This document shows, piece after piece, positions 1 to 8,585 of a stretch of DNA of 24,261 nucleotides. A program made the position numbers and the translations under genes. The notes under the pieces are model-generated. The model saw nothing but the letters and a program-made list of their open reading frames with translations. It ran no database searches and was not told the origin of the DNA. The first letter of the stretch is position 1. Every line of letters begins with the position of its first letter. The DNA is from a virus: IMG/VR virus record IMGVR_UViG_3300021478_000109, positions 1 through 24,261 of that record; one strand, given 5' to 3'.

Positions 1-426
1 CTGGAAGCGCACGCCGGGCATTTCCCAGAACGGCAGCGCGGTTGCGAGCGCCGAGCCCGTGGGGAAGATCGGCGCGCCGCCGCCTGATGGTGCAGAATAG
101 TTCGGCACGACCTTGCGGGCGCGCAGGCAGTCGGCGGGGTAGGCGTATTCGTACGACCAGCCGGGCGGCGGGTAAGCGTTCGACCACACGCCCGAGGTGG
201 GAAAAGCCGGCGTCTCGACGGTGCCGGGTGCCGACTTCAGCAGCGCCAGCGTCGCGGTCGCGGTGCAGAAATTCCACGGCGCGGCGCGGATGCACTCCTG
301 CCGCGCGGCGTCGTAGACGAGGCTGGCGTTGTTCGACTCGTTGCTGCCTTCGTCCATGCTGGCGATGGTCGAGCGGGTGCCGAGGGCTTGCAGGGCGCGG
401 TTGGTTATGTCAACGCGTGAGGTCAA
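1..426 (-). CDS. Tail-tube/adaptor protein (T7 gp11-like), N-terminal part
   Basis: The reading frame is open to the window edge, giving 142 codons of an incomplete gene. The N-terminus (VDITNRALQALGTRSTI, then a DEGSNES stretch, then ECIRAAPWNF) has the arrangement of podovirus tail tubular/adaptor proteins: a short helix naming a residue 'age' pattern, an S/N-rich turn, and an R-x-x-PWNF motif. These proteins form the ring between portal and tail nozzle. The start is taken as TTG because it lies one base after the stop of the upstream tailspike gene and no ATG or GTG is available before the conserved part; no strong ribosome site is visible, so translational coupling is likely. Family assignment is from memory of the motif, not a search. 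Confidence 0.7.
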   Translation of the reverse strand, partial: MTSRVDITNRALQALGTRSTIASMDEGSNESNNASLVYDAARQECIRAAPWNFCTATATLALLKSAPGTVETPAFPTSGVWSNAYPPPGWSYEYAYPADCLRARKVVPNYSAPSGGGAPIFPTGSALATALPFWEMPGVRFQ

Positions 427-427
427 A

Positions 428-2101
428 TCAATAGTCCATGTACCAGGACGTATTCGCCGTTCTGTAGTGCCAGGCGTGCCCCTGCGTCGTGCCGCAGGTT
501 GTGCTCGTGCCCTTCATCGACTGCCCCGCGTTCGGCGACACGGTGAGCGTCGTAACTGCGGTGCCGCATTGTAATTGGACTGGTTGGCCGTCAATCGGCG
601 CGGGCGGCATCGTCAGAGCAAAGGTCGCATTGACCCCATCGAGGACGACGCGCGATTGGTTGCTGCCAACTGTGCTTGATGCGCCGGACGCTACCACCAA
701 CTCCGACTGGTCGGCGAGCGGCAAGGACAACTGCGATTGTCCGTTGGACGTGAAGGCCGCATTCTGGTTGGTGGCGTTCAGCAGTTGCAAAGCGCCGGTG
801 TCGTTTGTGGCGCTGCTGCCGAACATCTTTGCCACGGCGTTCGTACCGTTGTTTATATAGAAACCGTCGAACTGCTTGGCCGACCGGACAGTAACGGAAC
901 CCGGCATGCTGGCGCTGCCGGTCCCGTTGAAGATGCTGGTAGCCGAATTGCTGACCGCTACAATCGACTCGTCGCCGGCATCGAACCGCGTCACGGCATC
1001 GGCGTAGAATTTGCCCGTGTTCCCGGCCACGAAGTTGATGTTGTTCAGCGCGCGTGTCGTGCCGCCGGTCGGAATGCTGGCCGGATCATCAAACCGGCAG
1101 GACGCGCAATAGACGCTGCCCGTGTTCGTGGCCGAGTATCGGATGTTGCTCCACGTGTTGTTCGCCGCAGTGCTCGGCCAGCGAAAGCGCGTCATCGAGA
1201 AGTCTACCGGCTGGCCCCCCGCGTTGTTGACGAACACGCCGTTCGTCCCGGTCTCGTCGATGAAACAGGACACGCACGAGAAGTCGGAACCGAACAGGTT
1301 GATATCGTTACCGGCCGCGACAAACAGGTCCGTGAACATGAACCGGACGTTGATGCAGCCGGACAACAGGATGTTGTCGCCGCCCGCGCCATAGATTGGG
1401 CCTCCGATCCACTTGAAGTCTGTGCCGCTGTTGCAGTTGAGCCCGTCGCCGCCGGGGTAGGAGCATTCGGTGTCATAGGCGCGGACCAGCATCCGACCGG
1501 AACCGCCGCCCGAGAGGTCATGATGAACGCAATCGCCCGGAACGCTGTTGATTTGGACGTGCTGGAGAATGACGCGCTGGGTCGAGAGCGTGGGGGATAG
1601 CGAGCCGTTGAGCGCAAACCCGTGCGCCACACCTTGCCCCGGCACGTCTGCCCGCGCCGAGCTCATCACCTGGAGATCGGCGATATACACGTCCGCCATG
1701 GCGCTGGTATCGGTCCAGTCGGCGGCGGTGATCTGGGCGCTGAATGCTGGCGACGTGGAACCGGAAGCCAGCGCAATGATGGTGTTCTTCTGGCCGGCGC
1801 CCCGGATGACGACCGGGGCGTGGATGACAACGCCAGTGATCTTGCACTTGTGGCTCGCGCCGCCGCCGGGGAGTACGAGCGCGCGGGCTGTGTGGTTGGC
1901 GTCTGCCGCGACGATCGCCGCCTGGAGTGCCGCTGTGTCGTCAGTGCCGTCGTTGCCCGTGGTGCTGTTGCACTTCATGCCCCCAGCGTATTGCGGGTCG
2001 GTGGCGTCGATCGCCGAGCGCGTGCTTATCGAGCCAACTGTCTGCGCCCACGCCGGCGCGCAGCACAGCAGCAGCGCGGGAAGCGCGGCTAGACGACGCA
2101 C
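428..2101 (-). CDS. Secreted-type tailspike with pectate-lyase-like beta-helix
   Basis: 557 residues, GTG start. Residues 1-19 form a clean Sec signal peptide (two Arg, hydrophobic core LAALPALLLCC, cleavage after AWA). Residues about 50-63 read NDGTDDTAALQAAI, the hallmark of the pectate-lyase-3 family that opens right-handed beta-helix tailspikes, followed by repeated short strands rich in N, G and V as expected for helix turns. The last 100 residues resemble the receptor- or trimer-type tail ends of phage fibres. The likely role is binding or cutting host polysaccharide. It overlaps the 78-residue gene upstream by 13 bases and is followed after one base by the tail-tube gene. A signal peptide on a tailspike is odd. 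No catalytic residues can be assigned by eye. Confidence 0.8.
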   Translation of the reverse strand: MRRLAALPALLLCCAPAWAQTVGSISTRSAIDATDPQYAGGMKCNSTTGNDGTDDTAALQAAIVAADANHTARALVLPGGGASHKCKITGVVIHAPVVIRGAGQKNTIIALASGSTSPAFSAQITAADWTDTSAMADVYIADLQVMSSARADVPGQGVAHGFALNGSLSPTLSTQRVILQHVQINSVPGDCVHHDLSGGGSGRMLVRAYDTECSYPGGDGLNCNSGTDFKWIGGPIYGAGGDNILLSGCINVRFMFTDLFVAAGNDINLFGSDFSCVSCFIDETGTNGVFVNNAGGQPVDFSMTRFRWPSTAANNTWSNIRYSATNTGSVYCASCRFDDPASIPTGGTTRALNNINFVAGNTGKFYADAVTRFDAGDESIVAVSNSATSIFNGTGSASMPGSVTVRSAKQFDGFYINNGTNAVAKMFGSSATNDTGALQLLNATNQNAAFTSNGQSQLSLPLADQSELVVASGASSTVGSNQSRVVLDGVNATFALTMPPAPIDGQPVQLQCGTAVTTLTVSPNAGQSMKGTSTTCGTTQGHAWHYRTANTSWYMDY

Positions 2102-2325
2102 AGAAAATCCCCGTTTCGCCAGAGCGCGCCAGGCGGCAGCCCGGCCGGAGAAGTCGGCAATCCAGGGAACGGGCCGCTATAGGCCAGGATGAGCGACGCA
2201 AGCTGCGCCGTGGTTATGCTGGTCGCGTAGGCTGAACCCACATCTATGCGGATCAGTTCGGTGCCGTCGAGCGGCTGCGTCCACAACTCGGGCGGGAAGA
2301 CAAAGCCGGCGGGGGGAAGGCTCAT
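2089..2325 (-). CDS. Small tail-region protein, unknown function
   Basis: 78 residues, ATG overlapping the stop of the GH5-like gene (ATGA) and ending 13 bases inside the tailspike gene, so it is held in the operon on both sides. The sequence has a Pro/Gly-rich C-terminus (FPGLPTSPAGLPPGALWRNG) of a kind often seen at the ends of short phage tail or fibre-associated proteins. No catalytic motif, membrane segment or signal peptide is visible. It may be a connector or chaperone for the two polysaccharide-active proteins on either side; that is inference from position only. Confidence 0.7.
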   Translation of the reverse strand: MSLPPAGFVFPPELWTQPLDGTELIRIDVGSAYATSITTAQLASLILAYSGPFPGLPTSPAGLPPGALWRNGDFLCVV

Positions 2326-3674
2326 TGGAGCGCCACCGTTCCCGTCTTCCAGTAGTTCGAGATCGTGTTGCCAGGGCCGCCGATGTTGGCACCACCACAG
2401 GCAAACGCCGCGTAGGTTGTCGGTGTGAACGTCGCGAGGTCAGTCACCATTTCCGGCGTCTGATCGTAGGCCCACACGAGCAGGCCAAATCCAGCCGTTT
2501 TCACCGCATTCAACAGATTCGTGACATACGTTGCGGTATCGGTGGAACACGAAAGTTGCGAGGCCATATTCCATTCGCCGATCTGGACCGGCTGTGAACC
2601 GGACAGGCTCGACCAATTCGTAACCCAGGTTGCAGGGTCAGGCAGGTAAAGGTGGATCGAGTAAATGATGGCTCGACGGGGGTCGGCGAGGCCCGACTTG
2701 TTTGACAGGTTGAGCGTATTGCCCGTTTCGGTTCTCCCAGTAGATAGTGAATGCGTGGTCGGAAGCAGAGTCAGAGTGCAACCTGAGCCGTGGCCGCCGG
2801 TCGTTGCCGCTGGGCTTGGTGGGAGATAGAATGCGCCCGGATAATAGGACCCTTTGTTTTTAAGGGTCACAGTCACGCAGCCACCGCCGCCATCGATCGT
2901 GGCTACGGAGTACGTAGCGGCATACCCGTAGACGCCTCCCACGGCGGTCAGCACATCACCGACGACGTATCCGCTGCCAGCCACCGCCGGTGTTGCGCCC
3001 GTCATGTAAAAAGCGTCAATCATCGCCTCGACGACAACAGCGTTGTTCGCCCCCCATGAGCGCAGCATATCCACGATCGGCTGGTGCTGTGCCTGCCAGG
3101 TCCACCAGGACTGGGGGATGCTGTCCGACTCTGCGAGCGGTTCATTTGCGATGTCAGGCATAACGCCCTGATCGCAGGCAAATAGCGGCATGAGCGCCCG
3201 CCACGCTCGCCACGTGACAGGTCCGGGGCCGTCTGGCGTGCCGAGGTTGGCCGTGTCCACGTGCAACCAGAACATGGTCGGCTGCACGACAAAGCCGTTG
3301 TCCCGTAAAGTGCTGATTGCAGCTTTGACGTGCGCGAGATAGGCAGCGTCGAACACCGGAGATTGAGGATCAGCGTATGCCTGTTGCACCTGGACGCGCA
3401 CCATGTCTGCGCCGGTTGCCTTGATATTCGCGATCTCGGCCGGACCCCATGCTACGATAGCCGCCACGAACGCTGGGTCGGTAGCGTTGTAGGCGTTGGT
3501 GCCCTGTGCGCCGAGCACCGTGACGCCCTTGGCCTGCCACGGCACGCCATCGCGCAGGATCGCGGCACCGCTCACCGTGATGTTGCCGGTTGCCCTCGAT
3601 GGTCCCGCGCAATAGGCGTTGGCCGCGCCGCATAGCGCCAGAGACAGCAACGCCGATGTGATCAGTATTCTCAT
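2322..3674 (-). CDS. Glycoside hydrolase family 5-like protein with signal peptide and inserted domain
   Basis: 450 residues. Residues 1-20 are a Sec signal peptide (MRILITSALLSLALCGAANA). Several GH5 landmarks appear in the right order: NEP at 177-179 with Glu178 as acid/base, HLY at 341-343, and GEW at 366-368 with Glu367 as nucleophile, followed by the WAYDQ strand near 401. This suggests an endo-acting beta-glycanase. Residues about 229-305 (GSGYVVGDVL, later a GGG-rich stretch and GSGCTLTLLP) break the barrel with a small beta-rich module of a type seen in phage tail proteins. The start overlaps the upstream stop (ATGA). GC is visibly lower than in the packaging genes. Possible roles: virion-borne depolymerase or an enzyme secreted from infected cells. 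Confidence 0.78.
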   Translation of the reverse strand: MRILITSALLSLALCGAANAYCAGPSRATGNITVSGAAILRDGVPWQAKGVTVLGAQGTNAYNATDPAFVAAIVAWGPAEIANIKATGADMVRVQVQQAYADPQSPVFDAAYLAHVKAAISTLRDNGFVVQPTMFWLHVDTANLGTPDGPGPVTWRAWRALMPLFACDQGVMPDIANEPLAESDSIPQSWWTWQAQHQPIVDMLRSWGANNAVVVEAMIDAFYMTGATPAVAGSGYVVGDVLTAVGGVYGYAATYSVATIDGGGGCVTVTLKNKGSYYPGAFYLPPSPAATTGGHGSGCTLTLLPTTHSLSTGRTETGNTLNLSNKSGLADPRRAIIYSIHLYLPDPATWVTNWSSLSGSQPVQIGEWNMASQLSCSTDTATYVTNLLNAVKTAGFGLLVWAYDQTPEMVTDLATFTPTTYAAFACGGANIGGPGNTISNYWKTGTVALQ

Positions 3675-4543
3675 GGCGACGTGCCGAATAAGACGTTTAC
3701 CGCGACTTCGTTGGCGCCCGTCGCTGTTGCGTCGGCATCAGCAAACCCTGTGGTGATCGTTATGCCGATGCCCTGTCCCACAAAGACGCCACGGTCGAGA
3801 GTGAACTGAGTGCATGGCGACGAACCCGCGGCGAGAGCCGGCACAGCGACTGTAAATATCGGCGTGCCGGCTCCGGCGGTGGGCGTGCCATTGGTGTTGT
3901 AGAGATGGACATACCTAGCTGCGGCATTCGTGTTGCAGGCGAATACGCCATAAATAAATGCCGGTGTGCCGCTGACCGGCGTGGCATTGGTTCCCGCCGC
4001 ACTCATTATGCGCACGTTACTGGACGGCGATTTCAGCGAGTGAATCGTCGTCTGCTTCGGGACAAAACGCCCAACTGCGGTGACATTAATCGTGCCGGAT
4101 GTTACCGGATTGGCGTTGATACGAAAGTATAGCGCCTGCACCGAGCATGTGACGGCGCTGCTCGCGGTTGACGAAAGGACTGAAGCGGACAGTGAGATAT
4201 TGGCGTTGGCATTATCGGTCAGGCAGCGAGTAGTCGTCCATGGTCCGGTATTGGTCGGCCCCTCCTGGTACGTCAGCGTGCCGACGCCGGATGAGAAGTC
4301 CGGGGTGATTTCGATGGAGCCGAAGCCGGTCGTCGCGAAGGTGAGAGTCTGGCCTCCCGTCGTAAATGCCGCGGTATAGGTCTGATCGCCGCCCACATCG
4401 GCATCAGGGGGCGTGAGGGTCCAAGGGCCTTGTTGAAGCACCGCTACGGAATTCGGACCCGCGGCCGGCGTATTGAAGTTCGGCCCCTGCGCCAGCGCAG
4501 GCGCGGCCAGCGCCAGCAGCAGCGCGAGGACGATGCGTATCAT
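3671..4543 (-). CDS. Exported-type virion or tail protein, unknown function
   Basis: 290 residues from the ATG that overlaps the upstream stop (ATGA at 4540-4543); a longer in-frame ORF reaching 4786 would run through the upstream gene and is not preferred. Residues 1-19 are a textbook signal peptide (MIRIVLALLLALAAPALAQ). The rest is Thr/Ser/Ala/Gly-rich and beta-rich with scattered Cys pairs, like phage decoration or fibre modules; the C-terminus (VHLYNTNGTPTAGAGTPIF, later TTGFADADATATGANE) resembles proteins commonly annotated as hypothetical phage structural proteins. No catalytic motif is seen. Third consecutive gene in this block with a signal peptide. Confidence 0.75.
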   Translation of the reverse strand: MIRIVLALLLALAAPALAQGPNFNTPAAGPNSVAVLQQGPWTLTPPDADVGGDQTYTAAFTTGGQTLTFATTGFGSIEITPDFSSGVGTLTYQEGPTNTGPWTTTRCLTDNANANISLSASVLSSTASSAVTCSVQALYFRINANPVTSGTINVTAVGRFVPKQTTIHSLKSPSSNVRIMSAAGTNATPVSGTPAFIYGVFACNTNAAARYVHLYNTNGTPTAGAGTPIFTVAVPALAAGSSPCTQFTLDRGVFVGQGIGITITTGFADADATATGANEVAVNVLFGTSP

Positions 4544-4911
4544 CGCGACAGGCCGCCCGACCACATAAAGTCGGACGATTGCGAAATGCGGTAGTTCACC
4601 GTGCCGGACGTGTACGCCGTACAATTCAGCCGATACCCGACCGTATGCTCCACCTCGGTCCAAGTCCCGGAGAACGGCACCGTCCAAGCGAGCACGGCGC
4701 CGGCCGTGTTGCCGCTCACCGGCAGCCATGTGGTGCCGCCGTCGAAAGTGCGCTCCAACTGCGCGCTCCCGACGAACGTGCCCCACAGCGACACGTTGAA
4801 CGAACCGTACGCGATCGCGGCCGGGCTTTGTCCGGTAGCGCCGAACGTACCCGCGATCAGCAGGCCGCCCGTTACGGCGGAGTCTGCGCCGCCGTTGATT
4901 GGCTGGCCCAT
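4540..4911 (-). CDS. Phage virion-associated beta-sandwich protein
   Basis: 123 residues. GAGGAG lies six bases before the ATG. The motif FNVSLWGTFVGSAQLERTFDGGTTWLPV and the ending NYRISQ are typical of small phage head or tail decoration proteins that look like an immunoglobulin-type sandwich (single-strand pattern of W, F and T). It is positioned between a 210-residue unknown and the signal-peptide-bearing protein, overlapping the latter by four bases. A structural role is likely from family resemblance and place; the exact location in the virion is unknown. Confidence 0.75.
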   Translation of the reverse strand: MGQPINGGADSAVTGGLLIAGTFGATGQSPAAIAYGSFNVSLWGTFVGSAQLERTFDGGTTWLPVSGNTAGAVLAWTVPFSGTWTEVEHTVGYRLNCTAYTSGTVNYRISQSSDFMWSGGLSR

Positions 4912-4921
4912 GCGTTGCTCC

Positions 4922-5554
4922 TCAGTTGCCCGTCGCCTGTTCCTCGCTCCAGGTGAACCGCACCGAGAACAGGATGCCGCCCGGCAGTGCGGCGCCGTTG
5001 CCGTTCAACGCGATCTGCTGCGCCGCCGTGCGCAACACCGGCGCCTTGTCGTTCTGCACGCCGAATTCCCACACCAGCGGATAGGACGAGCCGGCGCCGG
5101 CCAGGATCGGCCCGCATGCACGCCCCGCCGCGATGATGCCCAGCGACGTGCCGGGGGTCGGCGCGACGGTGTAGGCGGCCAATGCGCACGCTGCCGCGGC
5201 ATCAGCCGGATCAGCCGACACCGCGACCGGCACCGTAGCTGTGCCGCCGGTGTTCGCTATCGAGTTGAAGCGCAGCGCCAGCTCCATTGCCGCCGCCGCG
5301 GTCGCGCCGATCCACACCTCGACCATCAGCAGCCGCGCCACGACAAGCGGCGAGCCGGTGAGGGTAAAGAAGTCCTGCGGCGTGGCCGGCGGTGCAAGTG
5401 CAAGAATGCCGCCGCGATAGGTCGGCTTGCGGCCCTCGATGTCGGCGTACTGCTGGCCGTAGGTATTGACGCCGCCGACGCCGGGACCGCCGGCCGCGTC
5501 GGTCAGGAACGTGTAGCCCGGCGGGACATACCGCTGTGAAGATGGCAGCGCCAT
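4922..5554 (-). CDS. Phage structural protein, unknown function
   Basis: 210 residues with GGAGGG nine bases before the ATG. Composition is Ala/Gly/Pro-rich; no membrane segment or signal peptide. A polar N-terminus (YVPPGYTFLTD) leads to a beta-rich centre (LLMVEVWIGATAAAAMELALRFNS) and ends FSVRFTWSEEQ. It sits between the cement/161-residue genes and the decoration-like 123-residue gene, so a tail or head-completion role is likely. The family is not recognised. Confidence 0.7.
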   Translation of the reverse strand: MALPSSQRYVPPGYTFLTDAAGGPGVGGVNTYGQQYADIEGRKPTYRGGILALAPPATPQDFFTLTGSPLVVARLLMVEVWIGATAAAAMELALRFNSIANTGGTATVPVAVSADPADAAAACALAAYTVAPTPGTSLGIIAAGRACGPILAGAGSSYPLVWEFGVQNDKAPVLRTAAQQIALNGNGAALPGGILFSVRFTWSEEQATGN

Positions 5555-5555
5555 G

Positions 5556-6041
5556 TTATGCAGCCCTCCGGTTAGCCTGCGCGGGTGGGGCGAGCGATGC
5601 CACGAGCTGCGCGAGCTTGGTCATTGCGTCGGTGAGCGCGTCCATGCGCCCATCGTTCGGCGCAGCAGACGGAGCGACGGGCTTCCCCGCCGCCTCCGCC
5701 GCCATGCGTTCGAGCATCGCCAGCGTGGCGGTCTCGAACGTAGCGGCAACCATCGGATCGCGGCCGAGCGGCAGCGAGCGCGTGGGATCTAGCGATGCGT
5801 TCGGTCGGAGCTTCCAATACGCCGCGGCCTTTTCCTTAGCAGGGTCGTCGAGCGGTTCGAGGTGTGGACCGAAGACGATGTGATCGCCTTCGATCTCAGT
5901 CTCGAACGGGAGCAGTTCGTTGATCTGCGCTCGCACGCCATAGGCACGGGCCGCGGCCTGGTCGGCGCCGAGTTCCAGACGCACGATTGTCGGATCACGG
6001 GCCATGTATGCACCGTTTTCCGCGATGATTTTGTACTTCAT
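5556..6041 (-). CDS. Phage protein, unknown function
   Basis: 161 residues, starting four bases after the cement-protein stop and ending one base before the 210-residue gene. The N-terminal 75 residues hold short strands and acidic stretches (ELLPFETEIEGDHIVFGPHLEPLDDPAKEKAA, written here in part: FETEIEGDHIVFG). The C-terminal half is helical and Ala/Met-rich (ATLAMLERMAAEAAG, then TDAMTKLAQLVASLA), so a coiled-coil or oligomerising tail is likely. Genes at this position in similar phages are usually small head-completion or head-associated proteins, but no specific family is claimed. Confidence 0.7.
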   Translation of the reverse strand: MKYKIIAENGAYMARDPTIVRLELGADQAAARAYGVRAQINELLPFETEIEGDHIVFGPHLEPLDDPAKEKAAAYWKLRPNASLDPTRSLPLGRDPMVAATFETATLAMLERMAAEAAGKPVAPSAAPNDGRMDALTDAMTKLAQLVASLAPPAQANRRAA

Positions 6042-6045
6042 CGCG

Positions 6046-6750
6046 CTACGCCCCCGCCGGCCACGTGAAGCCCGGCTTCATCAGCGTAGGCTTCTCGGCA
6101 TCGATGACGATCCCTGCCCAGATAGAGCCGGCGGTCATCGTCGCCGAGCAGGTGTAGAGCAGCTGCAAGAATCTCGGCAGCACGATCGGCCCGGTGAACG
6201 ATGCCGGCGCCAGCGTCGCCGACGTTGCAGCGGCGGTGGACAGCACGAGCGACGTGGTGCCGCCGCCGGTCACAACCGTGGTGCCCGGAACCACGTTCGG
6301 CGAGTTGACCTGCATCCCGTCGAGGATGCCGGTGCCGGATGCGACGGTTGCCGCGGTGCTTGTCGCCGCGGTGGTCATTGTCGTGTTGACCACGGGCAGC
6401 GGCATTTCCGAGAGGATCGTCAGATCCTGCTTGTATGGCCGGTTGCCGACGCCGAGCTGGCCGAGCGGAATCGGCGGCGTGGTGTCGATCGTCTGGAACG
6501 TGCCGGCGACGCCGCCGTTGTCCGGGGCGGCCTGCAACGCGATCGTCAGCGTCGCCGTGGGCGTGGCCGACGCGAATGACGTCATGCAGTGCGCGACGAG
6601 CACCGGCGACGGATAGTCGAGGATGCCGATGTCGCGTGCGTTAGGCCCGATGTCGATCGAGTTCGTCGATACCGCGCCGGTGGTGGTGATTGCCTGTCCC
6701 GAGGTGCCAAGCTGCGCACCGCTGAAGACCAACTGACCATCAGTTATCAT
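6046..6750 (-). CDS. Bbp16-like capsid cement protein with inserted module
   Basis: 234 residues; the ATG overlaps the coat-protein stop by one base (TAATG), which is preferred over an in-frame start 60 bases earlier. The opening ([13 protein letters not shown], then [13 protein letters not shown]) matches the pattern of Bbp16-type cement proteins that follow the coat gene in BPP-1-like phages and stabilise the shell. Residues about 121-187 ([16 protein letters not shown] to [17 protein letters not shown]) look like an extra Thr/Gly/Val-rich beta module inserted before the conserved end ([20 protein letters not shown]). The module resembles repeats found in surface-exposed phage loops. Confidence 0.72.
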   Translation of the reverse strand: MITDGQLVFSGAQLGTSGQAITTTGAVSTNSIDIGPNARDIGILDYPSPVLVAHCMTSFASATPTATLTIALQAAPDNGGVAGTFQTIDTTPPIPLGQLGVGNRPYKQDLTILSEMPLPVVNTTMTTAATSTAATVASGTGILDGMQVNSPNVVPGTTVVTGGGTTSLVLSTAAATSATLAPASFTGPIVLPRFLQLLYTCSATMTAGSIWAGIVIDAEKPTLMKPGFTWPAGA

Positions 6751-7796
6751 TATACGATCCTCGCTTCGGTGCTCAAAACCTGGTCCACGGTTCGGAACGG
6801 CAGACCGCAATAACTGAGGATGGGTTTACCATCCACGTTATCGTAATTGAGCAGCAGGTTAGGCTTGCTGTGAACCTGGATGCGGAGCCACGTCCGCACG
6901 ATCCGGTTGGCATACAGCACCGACCGATCGCCCGTCGCCACGGTGCCGCTTGGCGTGGTAACGCTGGTCGTGGATGCTGCGGACGACATCAGCCGTGGCG
7001 GACGCTCCAGCATGCGGTCCAGCGCGTTGATGATGTTCGGCGCCTGCGTGCCGGAGAGCGTCGTCACGTCGATGTTTCCCGCGCGTACCTGGAAACGCCA
7101 ATCGGCGATGAACAGGCCGGCTTCCCATTTGAAGTGCGAGCGATACGCCTGATACCAGCCGAGCGATGCGTCCTGTACCGGCCACTCGCCCATGTCCACA
7201 TGCTGCACGCCGGCTTTCTTGCCCTTGGGGAAAATGCCGTGGCATGTGTCCTGCGACCATGACGTGAGCCACAGCGATGTGTTGGTCGAGCCCACGCCGC
7301 CCATGTCGAGCACGTTGTTTGCCGTTTGCGCGTTCGCCAGCGTCACCGTCGAGTAGTACGGCGCAAGCCCGGTGAACGTGGCCGGCGCGGTCGGGGCATA
7401 ACCATAGAACAGCAGCCCGGCCATGTACTGCGACATGCCCTCGAAGAAGCCCTTGTCCTGATTGAGCCGGAAGCCAGCGGTGTTGCCGTTGAGGTCCGCG
7501 AGATCCTTGTCGATCAGCGAGTACGCCTCGAAGTTGCCGCAGGTCGCGGAGATTACTGCGGACGTCGCCTTCGCGTTCGGCACGCCCACATTCATCGGGC
7601 GCGGAGTGGGCGATGGCAGCGACGTGCGAACCGTGCCGCGATGGCCGGTCACAAGGTTGCCTTCAAGCCACACCATGTCGTCGAGGATTTCGTTTGCCTG
7701 CGACAGCAAATCGATGATGACGGGGGTCCTCCCGTCCGGGTCCTGCTCCTGCGCCCAATCCGCGAGCGTGTAGGAGGTTGCGCCAAGTACTGCCAT
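6750..7796 (-). CDS. Major capsid protein (BPP-1/podovirus type)
   Basis: 348 residues, the usual length of this coat family. Signature stretches are [20 protein letters not shown] near the N-terminus, [17 protein letters not shown], the [16 protein letters not shown] segment, FTGLAPYYS, the [11 protein letters not shown] loop near residue 190 and [13 protein letters not shown]. These are diagnostic of the HK97-fold coat protein of BPP-1-like and related podoviruses. It builds the icosahedral shell. It follows the scaffold gene by 11 bases and overlaps the cement gene by one. No strong ribosome site is visible before the ATG, only TAGG. Confidence 0.93.
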   Translation of the reverse strand: MAVLGATSYTLADWAQEQDPDGRTPVIIDLLSQANEILDDMVWLEGNLVTGHRGTVRTSLPSPTPRPMNVGVPNAKATSAVISATCGNFEAYSLIDKDLADLNGNTAGFRLNQDKGFFEGMSQYMAGLLFYGYAPTAPATFTGLAPYYSTVTLANAQTANNVLDMGGVGSTNTSLWLTSWSQDTCHGIFPKGKKAGVQHVDMGEWPVQDASLGWYQAYRSHFKWEAGLFIADWRFQVRAGNIDVTTLSGTQAPNIINALDRMLERPPRLMSSAASTTSVTTPSGTVATGDRSVLYANRIVRTWLRIQVHSKPNLLLNYDNVDGKPILSYCGLPFRTVDQVLSTEARIV

Positions 7797-7807
7797 TGAG
7801 TGTTAGC

Positions 7808-8560
7808 CTATCGGTTGCCCGGTCCTTGCTGACCGGAGGCCGCGCCGTTTGGCTGGCCCATTGTGGGATACATGAGCGCAGCGCGATCGACCGGGCCGCG
7901 CGCCGGGGAGCCGGATACAAATCCGCCCTCGGTATGCGCCGCTGCGATCTTCGCGATGGCTCGCACGATTGCGGGGTTGTTGCCCGCGCCGGTCAGCAGG
8001 AGAGCCTCGTTGAGGGCCTTGCGTTCCGGTGTGTTGATGTGCCCGACGTAATCGTCGAACAGTTTCGCGACGGTCACTTTCATGCCGTCGAACTTCGCGC
8101 CGCCGATTGCCGGATCGGCCTTGATCTCGGCAGCCCACTTGTCGTTGGTATCGACCCAGTTCTGCCAGGTCGCCTCACCGGCCGCCTTCGCATCGGCCGC
8201 CATGCGCTCGCCGACCGCCGTCACCAGCGCCTGCGCCTGGTCCTGCGGCAGCCCCAGTTTCGACGCGGCATCGGCGAACGTGGTGAATGCCGCCGAGTCC
8301 TTGGTGATGCCGTCCGGCAGTGTGAAATCGGTGTAGACGGTGGGGGTAATGGGAACATCGCCGGCAGGCTTTGCGGGGTCGGCTGCGGCTGGTGCTGCGG
8401 GATCGACAACCGGGGCGTCGCCGATCAGCGGCGTGCCGAGCGCGGGTAGCGTGGCAGCGGCCGCTGGCGTCGCGGCCGGTGTCGTGCTGGGGACGGCTGG
8501 CGTGGCTTCAGGCGCAGCCGTGGTGGCCGGCGCTGGTGCGTCGGTTGTCGTTCCAGACAT
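7808..8560 (-). CDS. Capsid scaffolding protein
   Basis: 250 residues. The first 75 residues are a disordered Ala/Pro/Thr tail; after that come YTDFTLPDG, a helix with LGLPQDQAQALV, WAAEIKADPAIGGAKFD and a helix ending GAGNNPAIVRAIAKIA. This is the usual layout of phage scaffolds located just before the coat gene. It would direct shell assembly and then leave. GGAG lies before the ATG. A protease function is not supported: no catalytic Ser/His motif is seen. Confidence 0.82.
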   Translation of the reverse strand: MSGTTTDAPAPATTAAPEATPAVPSTTPAATPAAAATLPALGTPLIGDAPVVDPAAPAAADPAKPAGDVPITPTVYTDFTLPDGITKDSAAFTTFADAASKLGLPQDQAQALVTAVGERMAADAKAAGEATWQNWVDTNDKWAAEIKADPAIGGAKFDGMKVTVAKLFDDYVGHINTPERKALNEALLLTGAGNNPAIVRAIAKIAAAHTEGGFVSGSPARGPVDRAALMYPTMGQPNGAASGQQGPGNR

Positions 8561-8585
8561 CAGTATCTCCGGTGATGCGCGGGCG

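Noticed and set aside
3671-4786. 371-residue version of the exported-type protein
   Set aside because: The extra 81 residues overlap the 123-residue gene in another frame; the shorter start gives a clean signal peptide and ATGA overlap.
4601-5539. 312-codon plus-strand ORF opposite tail genes
   Set aside because: Antisense to two minus-strand genes with ribosome sites; no plausible domain.
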